The translations under genes were made by a program, and so were the position numbers. From Gammaproteobacteria bacterium (GTDB lineage Bacteria; Pseudomonadota; Gammaproteobacteria; SZUA-229), in contig JAOUKV010000027.1 in assembly GCA_029882355.1 (NCBI GenBank), positions 1 through 37,862 of the forward strand: a stretch of 37,862 bases of DNA, written 5' to 3'. Of the stretch, positions 13,991-23,365 are shown piece by piece (within the stretch, counting starts at the first letter, position 1; every line of letters starts with the position of its first letter). Below the pieces are notes generated by a model. That model was not told the DNA's origin and made no database searches. It worked only from the letters and a program-made list of their open reading frames with translations.

Positions 13991-14941
13991 TTATTCTGTA
14001 CCAAACCAGAAATCCATATCCTTTTCAAGAAATTCATCGAAACGCATATAGTGTGAACCATCACATGAAAAATTCAGACCGACCATGCCGTTGATAAGGT
14101 TCAATGAACCAGCTCTTAAGTAAACATTTTCATCGGCAAAACGTAAACGGCGAAATAGTTCGAATATTGGCATGATATTGTCAGCAGGCACGATGGCCCT
14201 TTCATGATAAGCATGTTGTGGATAAGCAAGGCAGGTGCCCGGATCAATCAGCTCATCAAAATTTAAAATTCGGTAACTGAACGGGTCTTCAATCAGCCAG
14301 ATTGTGGCACGACTACTGGAAAAATGTAGTTTGCCGTGAAACACACCGTGCTCACTCATTAATTCGCTAATGAGGGGTATTACCTGATCAAGATGTTTGT
14401 CCATCTGACTATCAACGCGTTGTTGCTGAAACACCGAGCTACGAATAGCGGGGTCGCCTTTTATCTGTCGCCAGTTATTGGGTTCCTGATAAATTTCCTT
14501 GATACCCGGTAACTCTCTTAGGTCAAAATCAGCACACAGAAAGCCAAGTCGTTCCCCCGCCTGATTATTGATAACCTGTACCGCTGTGAATGACGGGCGT
14601 TTTTTATTGCGGCTGATATAAGCGTCCGATAATTTAAAATCGGTGATGCCTATGATGCCTTCCATATAAGGTCGATCCATTCGGTCACGGCCGAAATGTG
14701 ATTCATCTTTACCGCTTTGGGTGATGTTATCGGTTGTTTGTATACCATCAGCATTTAGTACGTAGAGGTGTTTACAAAAAGACAGTTTGGGCAGGGCTTC
14801 AGACAATAATAAATCCAGTGCTTCTCGGTCATTGAGTAAGGAGATGCATTGCAAAGCCAGCGTATGCATTTCTTCAGAAAGCATTGCCGTTAGCTTCTCA
14901 CGTTGCACTCGTATGGTTTGTTTGAGGTTACCGTTATTCAT
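13991..14941 (-). CDS. Soluble PDC/Cache sensor-like protein
   Basis: 316 residues with no signal peptide or membrane span. Residues about 20-150 resemble a PDC (Cache) sensor fold: LYVLNADGIQTTDN (about 59-72), GRDRMDRPYM (about 84-93), then SDAYISRNKKRPSFTAVQ and GFLCADFDLREL. The C-terminal half (about 200-316) is a separate domain with no clear name. Cache domains normally sit outside the membrane in receptors; here the domain is free and has no output module. It is the first gene of a probable two-gene operon with murI, so it may sense a metabolite linked to envelope synthesis, which is inference. Confidence 0.75.
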   Translation of the reverse strand: MNNGNLKQTIRVQREKLTAMLSEEMHTLALQCISLLNDREALDLLLSEALPKLSFCKHLYVLNADGIQTTDNITQSGKDESHFGRDRMDRPYMEGIIGITDFKLSDAYISRNKKRPSFTAVQVINNQAGERLGFLCADFDLRELPGIKEIYQEPNNWRQIKGDPAIRSSVFQQQRVDSQMDKHLDQVIPLISELMSEHGVFHGKLHFSSSRATIWLIEDPFSYRILNFDELIDPGTCLAYPQHAYHERAIVPADNIMPIFELFRRLRFADENVYLRAGSLNLINGMVGLNFSCDGSHYMRFDEFLEKDMDFWFGTE

Positions 14942-15136
14942 AAGTCTGTCGTTCGAAAGAGGATTAAAAATGATCTGTCTTTATTGTAACCGTTTATGAG
15001 CTGGTTGATTCGATTGGCGAGGCCTAATCTTCGTATTAATACCGGCATAGCTATCAGTCCATAAGCCCTGTTTTTTACTTATATGTTGATATAGTATCTT
15101 AGCGGTTAATTTTCATAAATTTGAAACGGGAAGCGC

Positions 15137-18019
15137 ATGGACGTCAGAAGTATTACAGAGCTTATGCGAGTAAATCTGCAACGCACATTATTGGTATTGC
15201 TATGTTTATTATCCAGTAGTGTGTTTGCCGGTTATGCGCATGATTCACGTCTGAACTGGTACAGCATTCACAGTCCGCATTTTCATCTGCATTATCACGA
15301 TGGTCTTGAGGAAATGGCGCGTGAGACGCTGTCACTGGCCGAACGCATCCATACAGACCTGAGCGAGCAATTAAACTGGACACCAGAAGAGCCAGTAAAT
15401 CTGGTGCTGACAGATGAATATGATTCATCCAATGGCATGGCAAATACCTATCCCGGTAACTGGATTATGCTGTTCGCCTCTCCACCTGATGATCTTTCTG
15501 GCCTGGAAGATCATGCTGGCTGGATGGAGTTGTTGTTCACCCACGAGTACACACATATCCTGCATCTGGATAAAGCAAGGAAGGGGCCGAGATTTTTGCG
15601 TGCAATCTTTGGCCGAAATTTTCTGCTTTTCCCTAATATGTTCCAGCCGCGTTGGATGACCGAAGGTTATGCGACTTATATCGAAACCGATGAAAATCGA
15701 GGTATAGGCCGTGGTCAGAGTAGTCTGTATGACGCCATGATGCGTACTGAGGTGTTAAATGGAATCAAGCCAATAAGGCAGCTTAATCAGCCCATGGCGA
15801 CATGGCCAACAGGAACAGCGGCCTATCTCTACGGTGTGCATTTTTACCAGTTTCTGGCAGAGACCTATGGCGCTGAAAAAATAGACGCCCTGATCGAAAA
15901 TTATTCTAATAATCTTATACCTTTTTATATTAATAATAATGCGGAGGAAATTTATGCCAAAGATCTATCGGTCCTTTGGCATGAGTTTGAAATATATTTA
16001 CAGAAAAAATATCAACCACAAATTGATGCTGTTAAAAAGAAAGGCATCATAGAAGGCGAGCGCCTGACCACAGACGGTTACTTTACCGGTCCACTACGAG
16101 TTACGCCTGACGGAAAAGCCTATTACATTTCATATAACGGTAAAGAACACGCCAGCCTTATGATGATTGATCAGCAGTCTGAAATTCACCGACTACGGGA
16201 AGTGAATATGGGTAGCCGTCTGGATGTACATCCACAGGCCGGTGTATTACTGCTGCAACCAGAACATTGCCACAATGCAGCCGTTTACTACGATATATAT
16301 CGAGTTGATCTTGAAGGTGATGAGCTTGAGCAGCTAACAGAATGTGCACGCTATCGAAATGCCAGCTGGTCAGCAGATGGTAGTGAGATTATTGCCGTTC
16401 ATAATAAGGCCGGAAAAAATGAATTACATCTACTTGACCTTGATGGTCAGGTGAAAAGTGTCCTTTGGCGTGGTAAGCCCTGGGAAGTCATTGGTGCGAT
16501 GGATGTCTCAACTGATGGCGAGGAACTGGTTGCGTCAGTCTGGCGGCAACAAACCGGCTGGAATCTTGAGCAATTTAATATCAACAGCAAAACATGGCGT
16601 CTGTTGACCAGTGATGCCGCCATAGAAGGCCATCCACAATATTCAACGGATGGAAAGTCGATCCTGTTTACCTCTGAACATGCAGGGATTTATAACATTC
16701 GTCGTAAGGATCTGGATACAGGTCAGTCAGTCAGTTTAACTAATGTCATCACTGGCGCAATGTCACCGGTTGAATCTGATAACGGCGATATTTACTACCT
16801 TGGATACACCGCTGATGGAACCGATGTTTTTAAACTGGATAAAAAGCAACAGATCAAAGAACCATTAGTGGAAGCGATCAATGGGTCAACTGGGCAAGCA
16901 GTATCGCAGCCAGAAATCTATAACGCAGGTTCTGCAGAAGCATATTCAGCCTGGGATAGTCTGCGGCCACGCTGGTGGTTGCCTCATATGTTTATCGATA
17001 ATGCACGTAAAGAACTGGGTATCGTTACCGCTGGATCAGATAGTCTGTTACAGCATCTGTATAGCGTTGATCTTGCTTACGATATTGATAATCAATGGCC
17101 GCTGGGTTCCTTCCAGTATATCTATGATGGTTTGTATCCTCTAATAAAATTCGAGGCGGAACGAGAACATAGCTTCTTGTTAGATGGTAATAACATCAAG
17201 CAGAGGGCACGCCGCCACGGTAGTCAGGTAATAGAGATTGTCTTCCCCTTGTTGAGAATGGAGAGTAACTGGTCATTTAATCTTGGCGCATTTAAAGAGC
17301 AGTATGAGGATGTCTGGTGGCGAACTGGACTGTTGCCTAATGGTTCATATACCGACAATGTTTTGGGTATGGCACTGTTATACGATTCAACCGAATCACA
17401 TATAAAATCCATCAGTCGAACTTCCGGACGCGAGCTTAATCTGGTGGTTGAAGACAGTGATAAAATCAGCGGCAGCGACTATAGTGGCAAAGTTTATCTG
17501 GGTGACTGGCGTGAGTTTTTTCAGTTGGGCGGAGAACACACACTGGCGTTACGTTATGCGGAAGCAAAAGGCACGGATACAACTCGGCCTTTTTATCTTG
17601 GCGGTATTCAGGACGATAGCAGCAGTATTAGCAGTATTATTAACCCTGTATTTGATACACCTTTCAATCATCGACAGTTTAGTTTACGTGGCTATCCGGA
17701 GGGTTTGCCTCAACTTAGCGGGCAGCGTATGCGACTCGGTTCGTTAGAGTATCGTTTGCCGATCAGTCGCATCGAACGTGGCTTCATGGCGCCGCCATTA
17801 GGAATAGATCAGCTGCATGCCACAATTTTTTACGAAGCAGGTAGTGCCTGGGATACAGCTAGTGATCCCACAGAATATTATCGCAGTACCGGAGTTGAAT
17901 TTAATATTGATACCGTTCTGTTTTATTATTTGCCGCTGCAGCTAGCCATCGGTTATGCCAAAGGCCTGGATATGGGGGGAGATGAAGAATGGTATCTGCG
18001 ACTTGGTGCAGCGTTTTAA
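15137..18019 (+). CDS. Exported HExxH protease with beta-propeller and barrel
   Basis: 960 residues. A signal peptide spans about residues 10-32 (ending VFAGYA). The N-terminal domain carries HEYTH at 136-140 and WMTEGYATY with Glu176, the zinc site of gluzincin metallopeptidases. Residues about 310-610 contain repeated TPDG/SADG/STDG blades typical of a TolB-like beta-propeller. Residues about 650-960 look like an outer-membrane barrel, with FYLGG, FSLRGYPEG, LEYRLPI, ATIFYEAGSAWD and a terminal GAAF ending in Phe, as in Omp85/surface-antigen proteins. The protease and propeller would therefore be tethered to the outer membrane. ATG at 15137 has GGGAAG upstream; Met10 (15164) is the alternative. 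No neighbour is on the same strand. Confidence 0.85.
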   Translation: MDVRSITELMRVNLQRTLLVLLCLLSSSVFAGYAHDSRLNWYSIHSPHFHLHYHDGLEEMARETLSLAERIHTDLSEQLNWTPEEPVNLVLTDEYDSSNGMANTYPGNWIMLFASPPDDLSGLEDHAGWMELLFTHEYTHILHLDKARKGPRFLRAIFGRNFLLFPNMFQPRWMTEGYATYIETDENRGIGRGQSSLYDAMMRTEVLNGIKPIRQLNQPMATWPTGTAAYLYGVHFYQFLAETYGAEKIDALIENYSNNLIPFYINNNAEEIYAKDLSVLWHEFEIYLQKKYQPQIDAVKKKGIIEGERLTTDGYFTGPLRVTPDGKAYYISYNGKEHASLMMIDQQSEIHRLREVNMGSRLDVHPQAGVLLLQPEHCHNAAVYYDIYRVDLEGDELEQLTECARYRNASWSADGSEIIAVHNKAGKNELHLLDLDGQVKSVLWRGKPWEVIGAMDVSTDGEELVASVWRQQTGWNLEQFNINSKTWRLLTSDAAIEGHPQYSTDGKSILFTSEHAGIYNIRRKDLDTGQSVSLTNVITGAMSPVESDNGDIYYLGYTADGTDVFKLDKKQQIKEPLVEAINGSTGQAVSQPEIYNAGSAEAYSAWDSLRPRWWLPHMFIDNARKELGIVTAGSDSLLQHLYSVDLAYDIDNQWPLGSFQYIYDGLYPLIKFEAEREHSFLLDGNNIKQRARRHGSQVIEIVFPLLRMESNWSFNLGAFKEQYEDVWWRTGLLPNGSYTDNVLGMALLYDSTESHIKSISRTSGRELNLVVEDSDKISGSDYSGKVYLGDWREFFQLGGEHTLALRYAEAKGTDTTRPFYLGGIQDDSSSISSIINPVFDTPFNHRQFSLRGYPEGLPQLSGQRMRLGSLEYRLPISRIERGFMAPPLGIDQLHATIFYEAGSAWDTASDPTEYYRSTGVEFNIDTVLFYYLPLQLAIGYAKGLDMGGDEEWYLRLGAAF

Positions 18020-18061
18020 GTTATCCAGTTGATTCCATGAAATGGCTGAAACCAAATCAGT

Positions 18062-18095
18062 GTGTAACTGATGATTAAGAATTCATCAGTTACAC
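18062..18095. terminator. Hairpin after the metalloprotease gene
   Basis: GTGTAACTGATGA (18062-18074) pairs perfectly with TCATCAGTTACAC (18083-18095) across an eight-base loop. It lies between two convergent genes. There is no T-run on the plus strand, so its strength is uncertain. Confidence 0.6.
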
Positions 18096-18118
18096 GTAGT
18101 TTGCCATGCAATAAAAAA

Positions 18119-18313
18119 TTATTTTGTTTCGCAGGTCATATCTTGACCACAACACATAGGTGATTTTATTTTTCCATGGCCATTCGGGCATTTAGAAACC
18201 TGTACTGAACTACCATCTTCAAGTTTCAGGTTATCATTAACCAGCGGTGCATCACACTTGCCACAAGTTGCGTTAACACTCATTCCACATATAGAACATT
18301 CGTAAGTTGCCAT
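18119..18313 (-). CDS. Small zinc-ribbon protein
   Basis: 64 residues with eight cysteines: CSIC (6-9), CGKC (17-20), one near 42 and CC near 54-55, plus one at about 61. The two CxxC pairs and the HG after the third Cys suggest one or two small zinc-binding ribbons. The ATG at 18313 has AAAGGA about nine bases upstream. The exact role is unknown; such proteins often serve as metal-binding accessory or nucleic-acid-binding factors. It is a single-gene unit ending at the hairpin 18062-18095. Confidence 0.8.
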   Translation of the reverse strand: MATYECSICGMSVNATCGKCDAPLVNDNLKLEDGSSVQVSKCPNGHGKIKSPMCCGQDMTCETK

Positions 18314-18479
18314 TATATTTTTCCTTTAAAAGTTTAATTAAGATTTCTGAAGTATAAAGATATGATGATGCATCATAAATAAAAACCCAATAAGCCAGGT
18401 GGTCAGAATTTTTCAGCCTTTATTGTAATCTGATAGAGGCTTACATAAACCATGTATTTATGTGGGATTGTTTTGTAGG

Positions 18480-18505
18480 TTGTGCTAAAACATTAATCAG
18501 CACAA
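18480..18505. terminator. Weak hairpin at the end of the GGDEF gene
   Basis: TTGTGCT (18480-18486) pairs with AGCACAA (18499-18505) over a 12-base loop that includes the stop codon. There is no T-run, so this is only a candidate terminator or mRNA 3' end structure. Confidence 0.3.
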
Positions 18506-19791
18506 TCAACACGGTTCCTGCCACTGTGCTTGGCCTGGTAAAGCATTTTATCTGCACTATCAATAATCTCTTTTTCAGATGTGCCATTATTTGGATAGCA
18601 AGCAATACCGGCACTGATTGTAATATGAACAGGTTCGCCATCTGCTTCACCAAAGCTGGTACCTTCAACCAGCGTCCTAATTCGTTCTGCCAGTATGCGC
18701 GCACCTTCTCTACCTACCTCAGGAAGAATCAATACAAACTCTTCACCACCATAACGGGAAAATTGATCAATATCACGGATTGTTTTTTCTACTAGTGTGG
18801 CGAATGTTTGCAATACGTAATCACCTGTTAAATGACCGTGCTTATCATTGACCTGTTTGAAAAGATCAATATCAATCATAATTAAAGACAGGTCGTGTTT
18901 GTATCTAACAGCACGGCTAAGCTCGTTAGAAAACCGGCGGTCAAATTCACGGCGATTTAATATTCCGGTCAAGCTATCCTGACATGCTAATAATTCCAGT
19001 TTAGTGTGTGCTTTTTCCAGATACTCTGTCATAGCATCAAAAGACTTTGACAACTCACCAATCTCGTCCAGACGATCCCATGACAGGCAGGTGCTGTAAT
19101 CACCGTCACCTACTCGGTTAGCTGCGTTTTTTAAACAGCAAATGGGTTTTACTACAGCTTTTGCCAGTGTTCTAGTAAGCCACAGGATCATCAGTGCACT
19201 TATTGACGTGCCACCAATGATCAGGATGATCATTATATTGCGTAAATGATCTGCATCCTCGCTTTCTTCCGCTATTTCCAGCGTAACAATATTAAACATT
19301 TGTTCAAGAATTGGCGCTATCTGCTCGGATAAAGCATCTAGTGATTCCATCTCCTCTGCCATTGCATTGTTTCCAACAGGATTTGTTGTGGCTAGAATGT
19401 TAAGTGCTTTTTGCTCAATCTGTCGCCAGAGCTGGTCAACTTGATTTAACAGATCAAGTTCATCCGGATGTTCTGCCATAACTTTGAGCATATTGTTGAT
19501 GGTCGCCGTGGCCTTGTCGGATGATGCTGTATAGTTTTCACGCTCATTTACGTTGCCGTGGACTATGTAGTCATTGGGGGCCATAACTGCCATGTGTATT
19601 GCCTGCTGCAGTTGCTTGATATTGGTTAACTCAAATGAACTGTGCTCAATGACGTTATTAAGATGTGTGATAGTACTGTTGAACACTGAATACTGAATTA
19701 CAATCAGCGTTGCCAGTGGCACCAGCATCATCGTAGCGGTTAGTATAAAGCGCTGACGTAGGGAGTGTCTGTACCTGAAAACTGACTTCAT
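18493..19791 (-). CDS. Membrane diguanylate cyclase (HAMP-GGDEF)
   Basis: 432 residues. Two membrane segments (about 14-34 and 185-205) enclose a helical periplasmic sensor domain like the four-helix bundle of chemoreceptors. A HAMP linker (about 206-258) leads into the GGDEF domain (about 268-432). The active site is GGEEF at 348-352, and RDID at 339-342 is an RxxD inhibitory site at the standard five-residue distance. It should make c-di-GMP from GTP at the inner membrane with product feedback. Two PilZ effectors lie within 8 kb. An AAAGG lies upstream of the ATG. The next gene, dgkA, is 73 bases upstream on the same strand. Confidence 0.95.
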   Translation of the reverse strand: MKSVFRYRHSLRQRFILTATMMLVPLATLIVIQYSVFNSTITHLNNVIEHSSFELTNIKQLQQAIHMAVMAPNDYIVHGNVNERENYTASSDKATATINNMLKVMAEHPDELDLLNQVDQLWRQIEQKALNILATTNPVGNNAMAEEMESLDALSEQIAPILEQMFNIVTLEIAEESEDADHLRNIMIILIIGGTSISALMILWLTRTLAKAVVKPICCLKNAANRVGDGDYSTCLSWDRLDEIGELSKSFDAMTEYLEKAHTKLELLACQDSLTGILNRREFDRRFSNELSRAVRYKHDLSLIMIDIDLFKQVNDKHGHLTGDYVLQTFATLVEKTIRDIDQFSRYGGEEFVLILPEVGREGARILAERIRTLVEGTSFGEADGEPVHITISAGIACYPNNGTSEKEIIDSADKMLYQAKHSGRNRVDCAD

Positions 19792-19864
19792 TTTTTCATG
19801 GCCTTTTATTTCCAGGAAGTTGGTGACTTTTTAGGTGTCTATTTTTTTGTGTGGTAAAAAGATT

Positions 19865-20224
19865 TTAAAACAAAACCCCAACCCAAACTACCACCGCAAT
19901 TCCAATCGCTAAAAACACAGCGCTAGAACCCATATCCTTAGCCCGACCCGATAGCTCATGTAATTCATCACCAACGCGATCAACCACAGCTTCAATCGCA
20001 GAGTTGATTAATTCGACGATCAAAATAAACAACAGACTACTGATTAAAATTGCCTTGTCCATCAGCGTTTCACCAAAATACAAAGCGGCAGGCACTAATA
20101 AAATACACAACCACAGTTCCTGTCGAAAAGCGGCTTCGTGCCTGTAGGCGGCTTTGAAGCCTAGCCACGAGTAACCTGCTGCATTAATAATTCTGGTGAA
20201 ACCTGTAGCGCCAGTTTTTGCCAT
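19865..20224 (-). CDS. dgkA: Diacylglycerol kinase
   Basis: 119 residues (E. coli 122). It phosphorylates diacylglycerol in the inner membrane to recycle lipid made during envelope glucan synthesis. ELINSAIEAVVDRVG (about 64-78) is the conserved catalytic and metal-binding motif, and three membrane helices are predicted. The start has AAAGAGA upstream. It lies 12 bases after murU, so the murU-amgK-dgkA group is probably one transcript. Confidence 0.95.
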   Translation of the reverse strand: MAKTGATGFTRIINAAGYSWLGFKAAYRHEAAFRQELWLCILLVPAALYFGETLMDKAILISSLLFILIVELINSAIEAVVDRVGDELHELSGRAKDMGSSAVFLAIGIAVVVWVGVLF

Positions 20225-20236
20225 GATTTTTTCTCT

Positions 20237-20902
20237 TTAAGAATTCGGTTGGTCGTTGAGTTGTTGCAGGCGTTCTTTAGTGCCTACGTCTGTCCATGCT
20301 GTTTTGTGTAATTCGCCGCTGACTTTTTTTCTGGCTATTTTTTCTTTTAGTATTGGCGCGAGTGCGGTGACGCCTTCGGGGTAGCCAGCGAAAAATTGTT
20401 TGGTGTAGATACCGATACCGCTGTAGGTATAAAGTGGTTCACCGGAATTTTCTAGCCAGTTATTTTTTAGTGCGAAATCACCTTGCTTATTGTGGTCTGG
20501 GTTTTCAACCATGACCAGATGAGCTTCGCCTTGCAATTCTAATTTTGTTAATTGTTTGAAATTATAGTCGGTGAAGATGTCGCCGTTGATGATTAAAAAA
20601 GGTTCGTCGCCGAGCAAGGGTAAAGCTTTGATGATGCCACCGGCGGTTTCCAGTGCCTGATCGCCTTCGTCGGAATAATGAATATTTAAATTATATTTTT
20701 CACCGTTGCCGAGGCTTTGTTGTATTTGTTGACCTAGCCATGCGGTGTTGATGATGACATCTTTGATATCGGCCTGTGCGAGTTTATACAGATGATATTC
20801 GATGAGACTTTTTTCGCCGACTTTGAGCAAAGGTTTTGGCGTGCTGTCGGTGAGTGGGCGCAGGCGTTCACCTCGACCGGCGGCGAGTATCATGGCTTTC
20901 AT
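20237..20902 (-). CDS. murU: MurNAc-1-phosphate uridylyltransferase
   Basis: 221 residues, the usual MurU length. The nucleotidyltransferase signature MILAAGRGERLRPLT and PKPLL is at residues 4-26; INGDIFTDY (about 105-113) holds the metal-binding Asp. With AmgK it converts recycled MurNAc to UDP-MurNAc, bypassing de novo synthesis; such bypass confers fosfomycin tolerance in pseudomonads. The ATG overlaps the amgK stop by four bases (ATGA). The name rests on the adjacent AmgK-like kinase; a sugar-phosphate nucleotidyltransferase for another sugar is the alternative. Confidence 0.9.
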   Translation of the reverse strand: MKAMILAAGRGERLRPLTDSTPKPLLKVGEKSLIEYHLYKLAQADIKDVIINTAWLGQQIQQSLGNGEKYNLNIHYSDEGDQALETAGGIIKALPLLGDEPFLIINGDIFTDYNFKQLTKLELQGEAHLVMVENPDHNKQGDFALKNNWLENSGEPLYTYSGIGIYTKQFFAGYPEGVTALAPILKEKIARKKVSGELHKTAWTDVGTKERLQQLNDQPNS

Positions 20903-21915
20903 GCTTGTTTTACTTTGGGGTGAATCAATACGGTTTGTTCGAGTATCTGTTGCAACGGTTTGAGTTCCTGGTAACGTGCGCAGGCATCGACTACGTATTT
21001 AAGTGTCAGCGGCAGGTCGTCTAAATATTGTGCTTTGCTATCGCGGTAATTCAGGCGGGCGAAGATGCCGAGTACTTTGAGGTGGCGTTGCACGCCCATA
21101 AAATCGAACCACTTTATAAACTGTGCTCTTTCAAAATTGGGTTCGTGAGCCAGACCGGATTTATATAAATAATCTTCCAGCCATTGTTCTATTTTTTCTC
21201 GTGGCCATTCGATGTAACAGTCCTTGAATAACGACACCAGGTCATAAGTGCAGGGGCCGATGACGGCGTCCTGATAATCGATAATGCCGGGGTTGTTTTT
21301 CTGGGTGAGCATTAAATTGCGTGAATGATAGTCGCGATGCACAAAAGTCTGTGGCTGTTCGAGTGCGCTCTGGATTAGCAGCTCAAAAGTGGCGGCCAGT
21401 TTTATTTTTTGTTCGTCATTCAATGACACGCCGAGATGACGGTTCAAATACCATTCTTCGAATAACGCCATTTCGTCGAGCAGACGTTTTCCATCGTACA
21501 ATGGTAGTTCGTCCATGACTTCGGCTTTGATATTCTGCATGTGTATCAGTGAAGACACGGCATCGCTGTACAGGGTATCTGCATGTTGCTCACTCAGGTG
21601 ATCGAGATAAGGCTGATCACCCAGATCGGTCAGCAATAAAAAACCCTGTTCGAGATCCTGCTCGATAATATCCGGCGCGTTGACGCCAGCGGTGCGTAGC
21701 AGTTTGCTGACTCTGATAAATGGCTCGCAATCTTCTTTTTCAGGTGGTGCATCCATGACCACGTAACTCTGGCCGGTGTTTTTGTCGGTGGTGCGAAAAT
21801 AGCGGCGGAAGCTGGCGTCGGCAGAGGCGGGCACGACACCTGAAAAGGCGAAAGCAGGCATGGCATTTAACCAGTCCTGTAATAATTTTTTTCTATCTTG
21901 CTGTGAAAGATTCAA
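20899..21915 (-). CDS. amgK: N-acetylmuramate/GlcNAc anomeric kinase
   Basis: 338 residues, aminoglycoside-phosphotransferase fold. The catalytic HRDYHSRNLM block (about 191-200) and the metal-binding IIDYQDAVIGP block (about 207-217) are intact. AmgK phosphorylates MurNAc at C1 to feed MurU, which overlaps its stop. The start appears to be TTG at 21915, since no ATG lies upstream in frame before the divergent gene and the next Met is at residue 18. No strong ribosome site is seen. Confidence 0.9.
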   Translation of the reverse strand: MNLSQQDRKKLLQDWLNAMPAFAFSGVVPASADASFRRYFRTTDKNTGQSYVVMDAPPEKEDCEPFIRVSKLLRTAGVNAPDIIEQDLEQGFLLLTDLGDQPYLDHLSEQHADTLYSDAVSSLIHMQNIKAEVMDELPLYDGKRLLDEMALFEEWYLNRHLGVSLNDEQKIKLAATFELLIQSALEQPQTFVHRDYHSRNLMLTQKNNPGIIDYQDAVIGPCTYDLVSLFKDCYIEWPREKIEQWLEDYLYKSGLAHEPNFERAQFIKWFDFMGVQRHLKVLGIFARLNYRDSKAQYLDDLPLTLKYVVDACARYQELKPLQQILEQTVLIHPKVKQA

Positions 21916-21996
21916 TGTATTGTATATTTTGTTTAAAATGTTGCCGCAATTCTAGCAGTTTAAAGAATAATCGGATTGAAAAAGCGGGTTAATAAA

Positions 21997-22764
21997 ATGA
22001 GAAAGTCAGTCGTTGTAGTTGGTATGGGTGAAATGGGCAGTGTCTTTGCTCGCGGTTTTCTGCGTGCGGGGCATCCGGTTTTCCCCGTAGTAAGAAATAT
22101 GGACATGGCCAGCGTTGCTGATGAAATTGCCGAGCCTGAGCTGGTATTGATTGCTGTAGCTGAAGCTGATCTGCATCCAGTGCTGCAACAGGTGCCAGCA
22201 GCATGGTCTGATCGACTGGTGTTATTGCAGAATGAATTACTACCGAATGACTGGTTGCAATACGATCTCGAGCCGACGGTGATCTCGGTCTGGTTCGAGA
22301 AGAAAAAAGGCATGGACTCTAAAGTCATTATCCCCTCCCCAGTTTATGGCAAACATGCCAGTGGTGTTGCACAGGCGCTGGCCTCGATTGATATTGCTAC
22401 GCATATATTACAAAGTGACGAAGCTTTGTTATTCGAGCTGGTGCTGAAAAATGTTTATATCCTGACCACCAATATCGCCGGTCTGCAAACCGGCGGCAAC
22501 GTCGGTGAGTTGTGGGCGGATCATCGTGATGTGGCTAATGACGTCGCTAAGGAGGTGATTGAATTACAGCAGGTTTTGACGGGTCAGCAGTTCGATGTCG
22601 ATGCTTTGATCGATGGCATGGTGAAGGCTTTCAATGGTGATTTGAATCATCAGTGCATGGGGCGCAGTGCACCGGGTCGTCTGGCGCGGGCGTTGGATTT
22701 AGCTGAGAGGAATGGATTGAATCTGGAGACGCTGAAGAAAATCAGCGCCGCTTCGCTGGCCTAA
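21997..22764 (+). CDS. Rossmann-fold oxidoreductase, ketopantoate reductase-like
   Basis: About 255 residues. A GMGEMG nucleotide-binding motif follows the first strand (VVVVGMGEMGSVFARGF), and a VLIAVAEADL strand-loop follows, as in the ApbA/PanE and 6-phosphogluconate dehydrogenase type folds. The C-terminal half is helical. ATG at 21997 is preferred; the frame opens seven codons earlier at a TTG. It is divergent from amgK and its last four bases overlap the end of the convergent phosphatase gene. The true substrate cannot be read from the sequence. Confidence 0.7.
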   Translation: MRKSVVVVGMGEMGSVFARGFLRAGHPVFPVVRNMDMASVADEIAEPELVLIAVAEADLHPVLQQVPAAWSDRLVLLQNELLPNDWLQYDLEPTVISVWFEKKKGMDSKVIIPSPVYGKHASGVAQALASIDIATHILQSDEALLFELVLKNVYILTTNIAGLQTGGNVGELWADHRDVANDVAKEVIELQQVLTGQQFDVDALIDGMVKAFNGDLNHQCMGRSAPGRLARALDLAERNGLNLETLKKISAASLA

Positions 22765-23345
22765 GCCTGTATCACTAGTTTTGGTGGTGAGCCTTTATTG
22801 ATCACGGTGCGGATAATTGCCGCATACTCAACACCAAGACTGCTGTAAACATCATCCAGTGACATGTGCAGCACATTGGCGGCAACGGCACGCGCGACTC
22901 CGGCGTGGCCGACTATGAGAATATGTTTGCCTTCGTGCTCCGCAGCAATCGATAGATAAGTATCCCAGACACGTTTGGAAAACTCTTCCAGACCTTCAGC
23001 ACCTTCGGGGCGATGGTGAACTGGATCAGCGTAGAAATGATTTAAGGCTTCACTGTCATCAGCCAGGATTTCTTCGGGGGTTAAACCTTCCCAGACACCG
23101 AAACCAATTTCTTTCATATCATCTTCGACGATGCAGGGGATGCCAGCTGATTCTGCCAGTGCCTGAGCAAAATCCAGGCAGCGTGCCAGTGGTGAGGAAA
23201 TAATGATATCCCAGGGCACTTCCTCAGGAATGGAAGCCCACATCTGCGTCCAGCCCTTTTCAGTGAGCGGGTCGTTGACGCCGTAACCGCGATAACGGCG
23301 ACCGCCTTCGGGTTCTCCATGTCGAATCACATCAATTTTGGTCAT
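22761..23345 (-). CDS. Histidine phosphatase family protein
   Basis: 194 residues. The RHGE motif at residues 8-11 carries the phospho-accepting His9, and a second His lies in IVGHAGVARA near residue 146. EIGFGVWEG is the middle conserved stretch. It may be a CobC-like alpha-ribazole phosphatase or a phosphoglycerate-mutase-like enzyme; no cobalamin genes lie nearby, so the role is open. ATG at 23345 has AAGGAA nine bases upstream. It lies 20 bases after ampE on the same strand and may share its transcript. Confidence 0.85.
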   Translation of the reverse strand: MTKIDVIRHGEPEGGRRYRGYGVNDPLTEKGWTQMWASIPEEVPWDIIISSPLARCLDFAQALAESAGIPCIVEDDMKEIGFGVWEGLTPEEILADDSEALNHFYADPVHHRPEGAEGLEEFSKRVWDTYLSIAAEHEGKHILIVGHAGVARAVAANVLHMSLDDVYSSLGVEYAAIIRTVINKGSPPKLVIQA

Positions 23346-23365
23346 AATTTCATTCCTTTGAGTAT

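Noticed and set aside
18363-18378. Palindrome ATGATGCATCAT upstream of the zinc-ribbon gene
   Set aside because: Short AT-rich palindrome without a second copy or known operator match.
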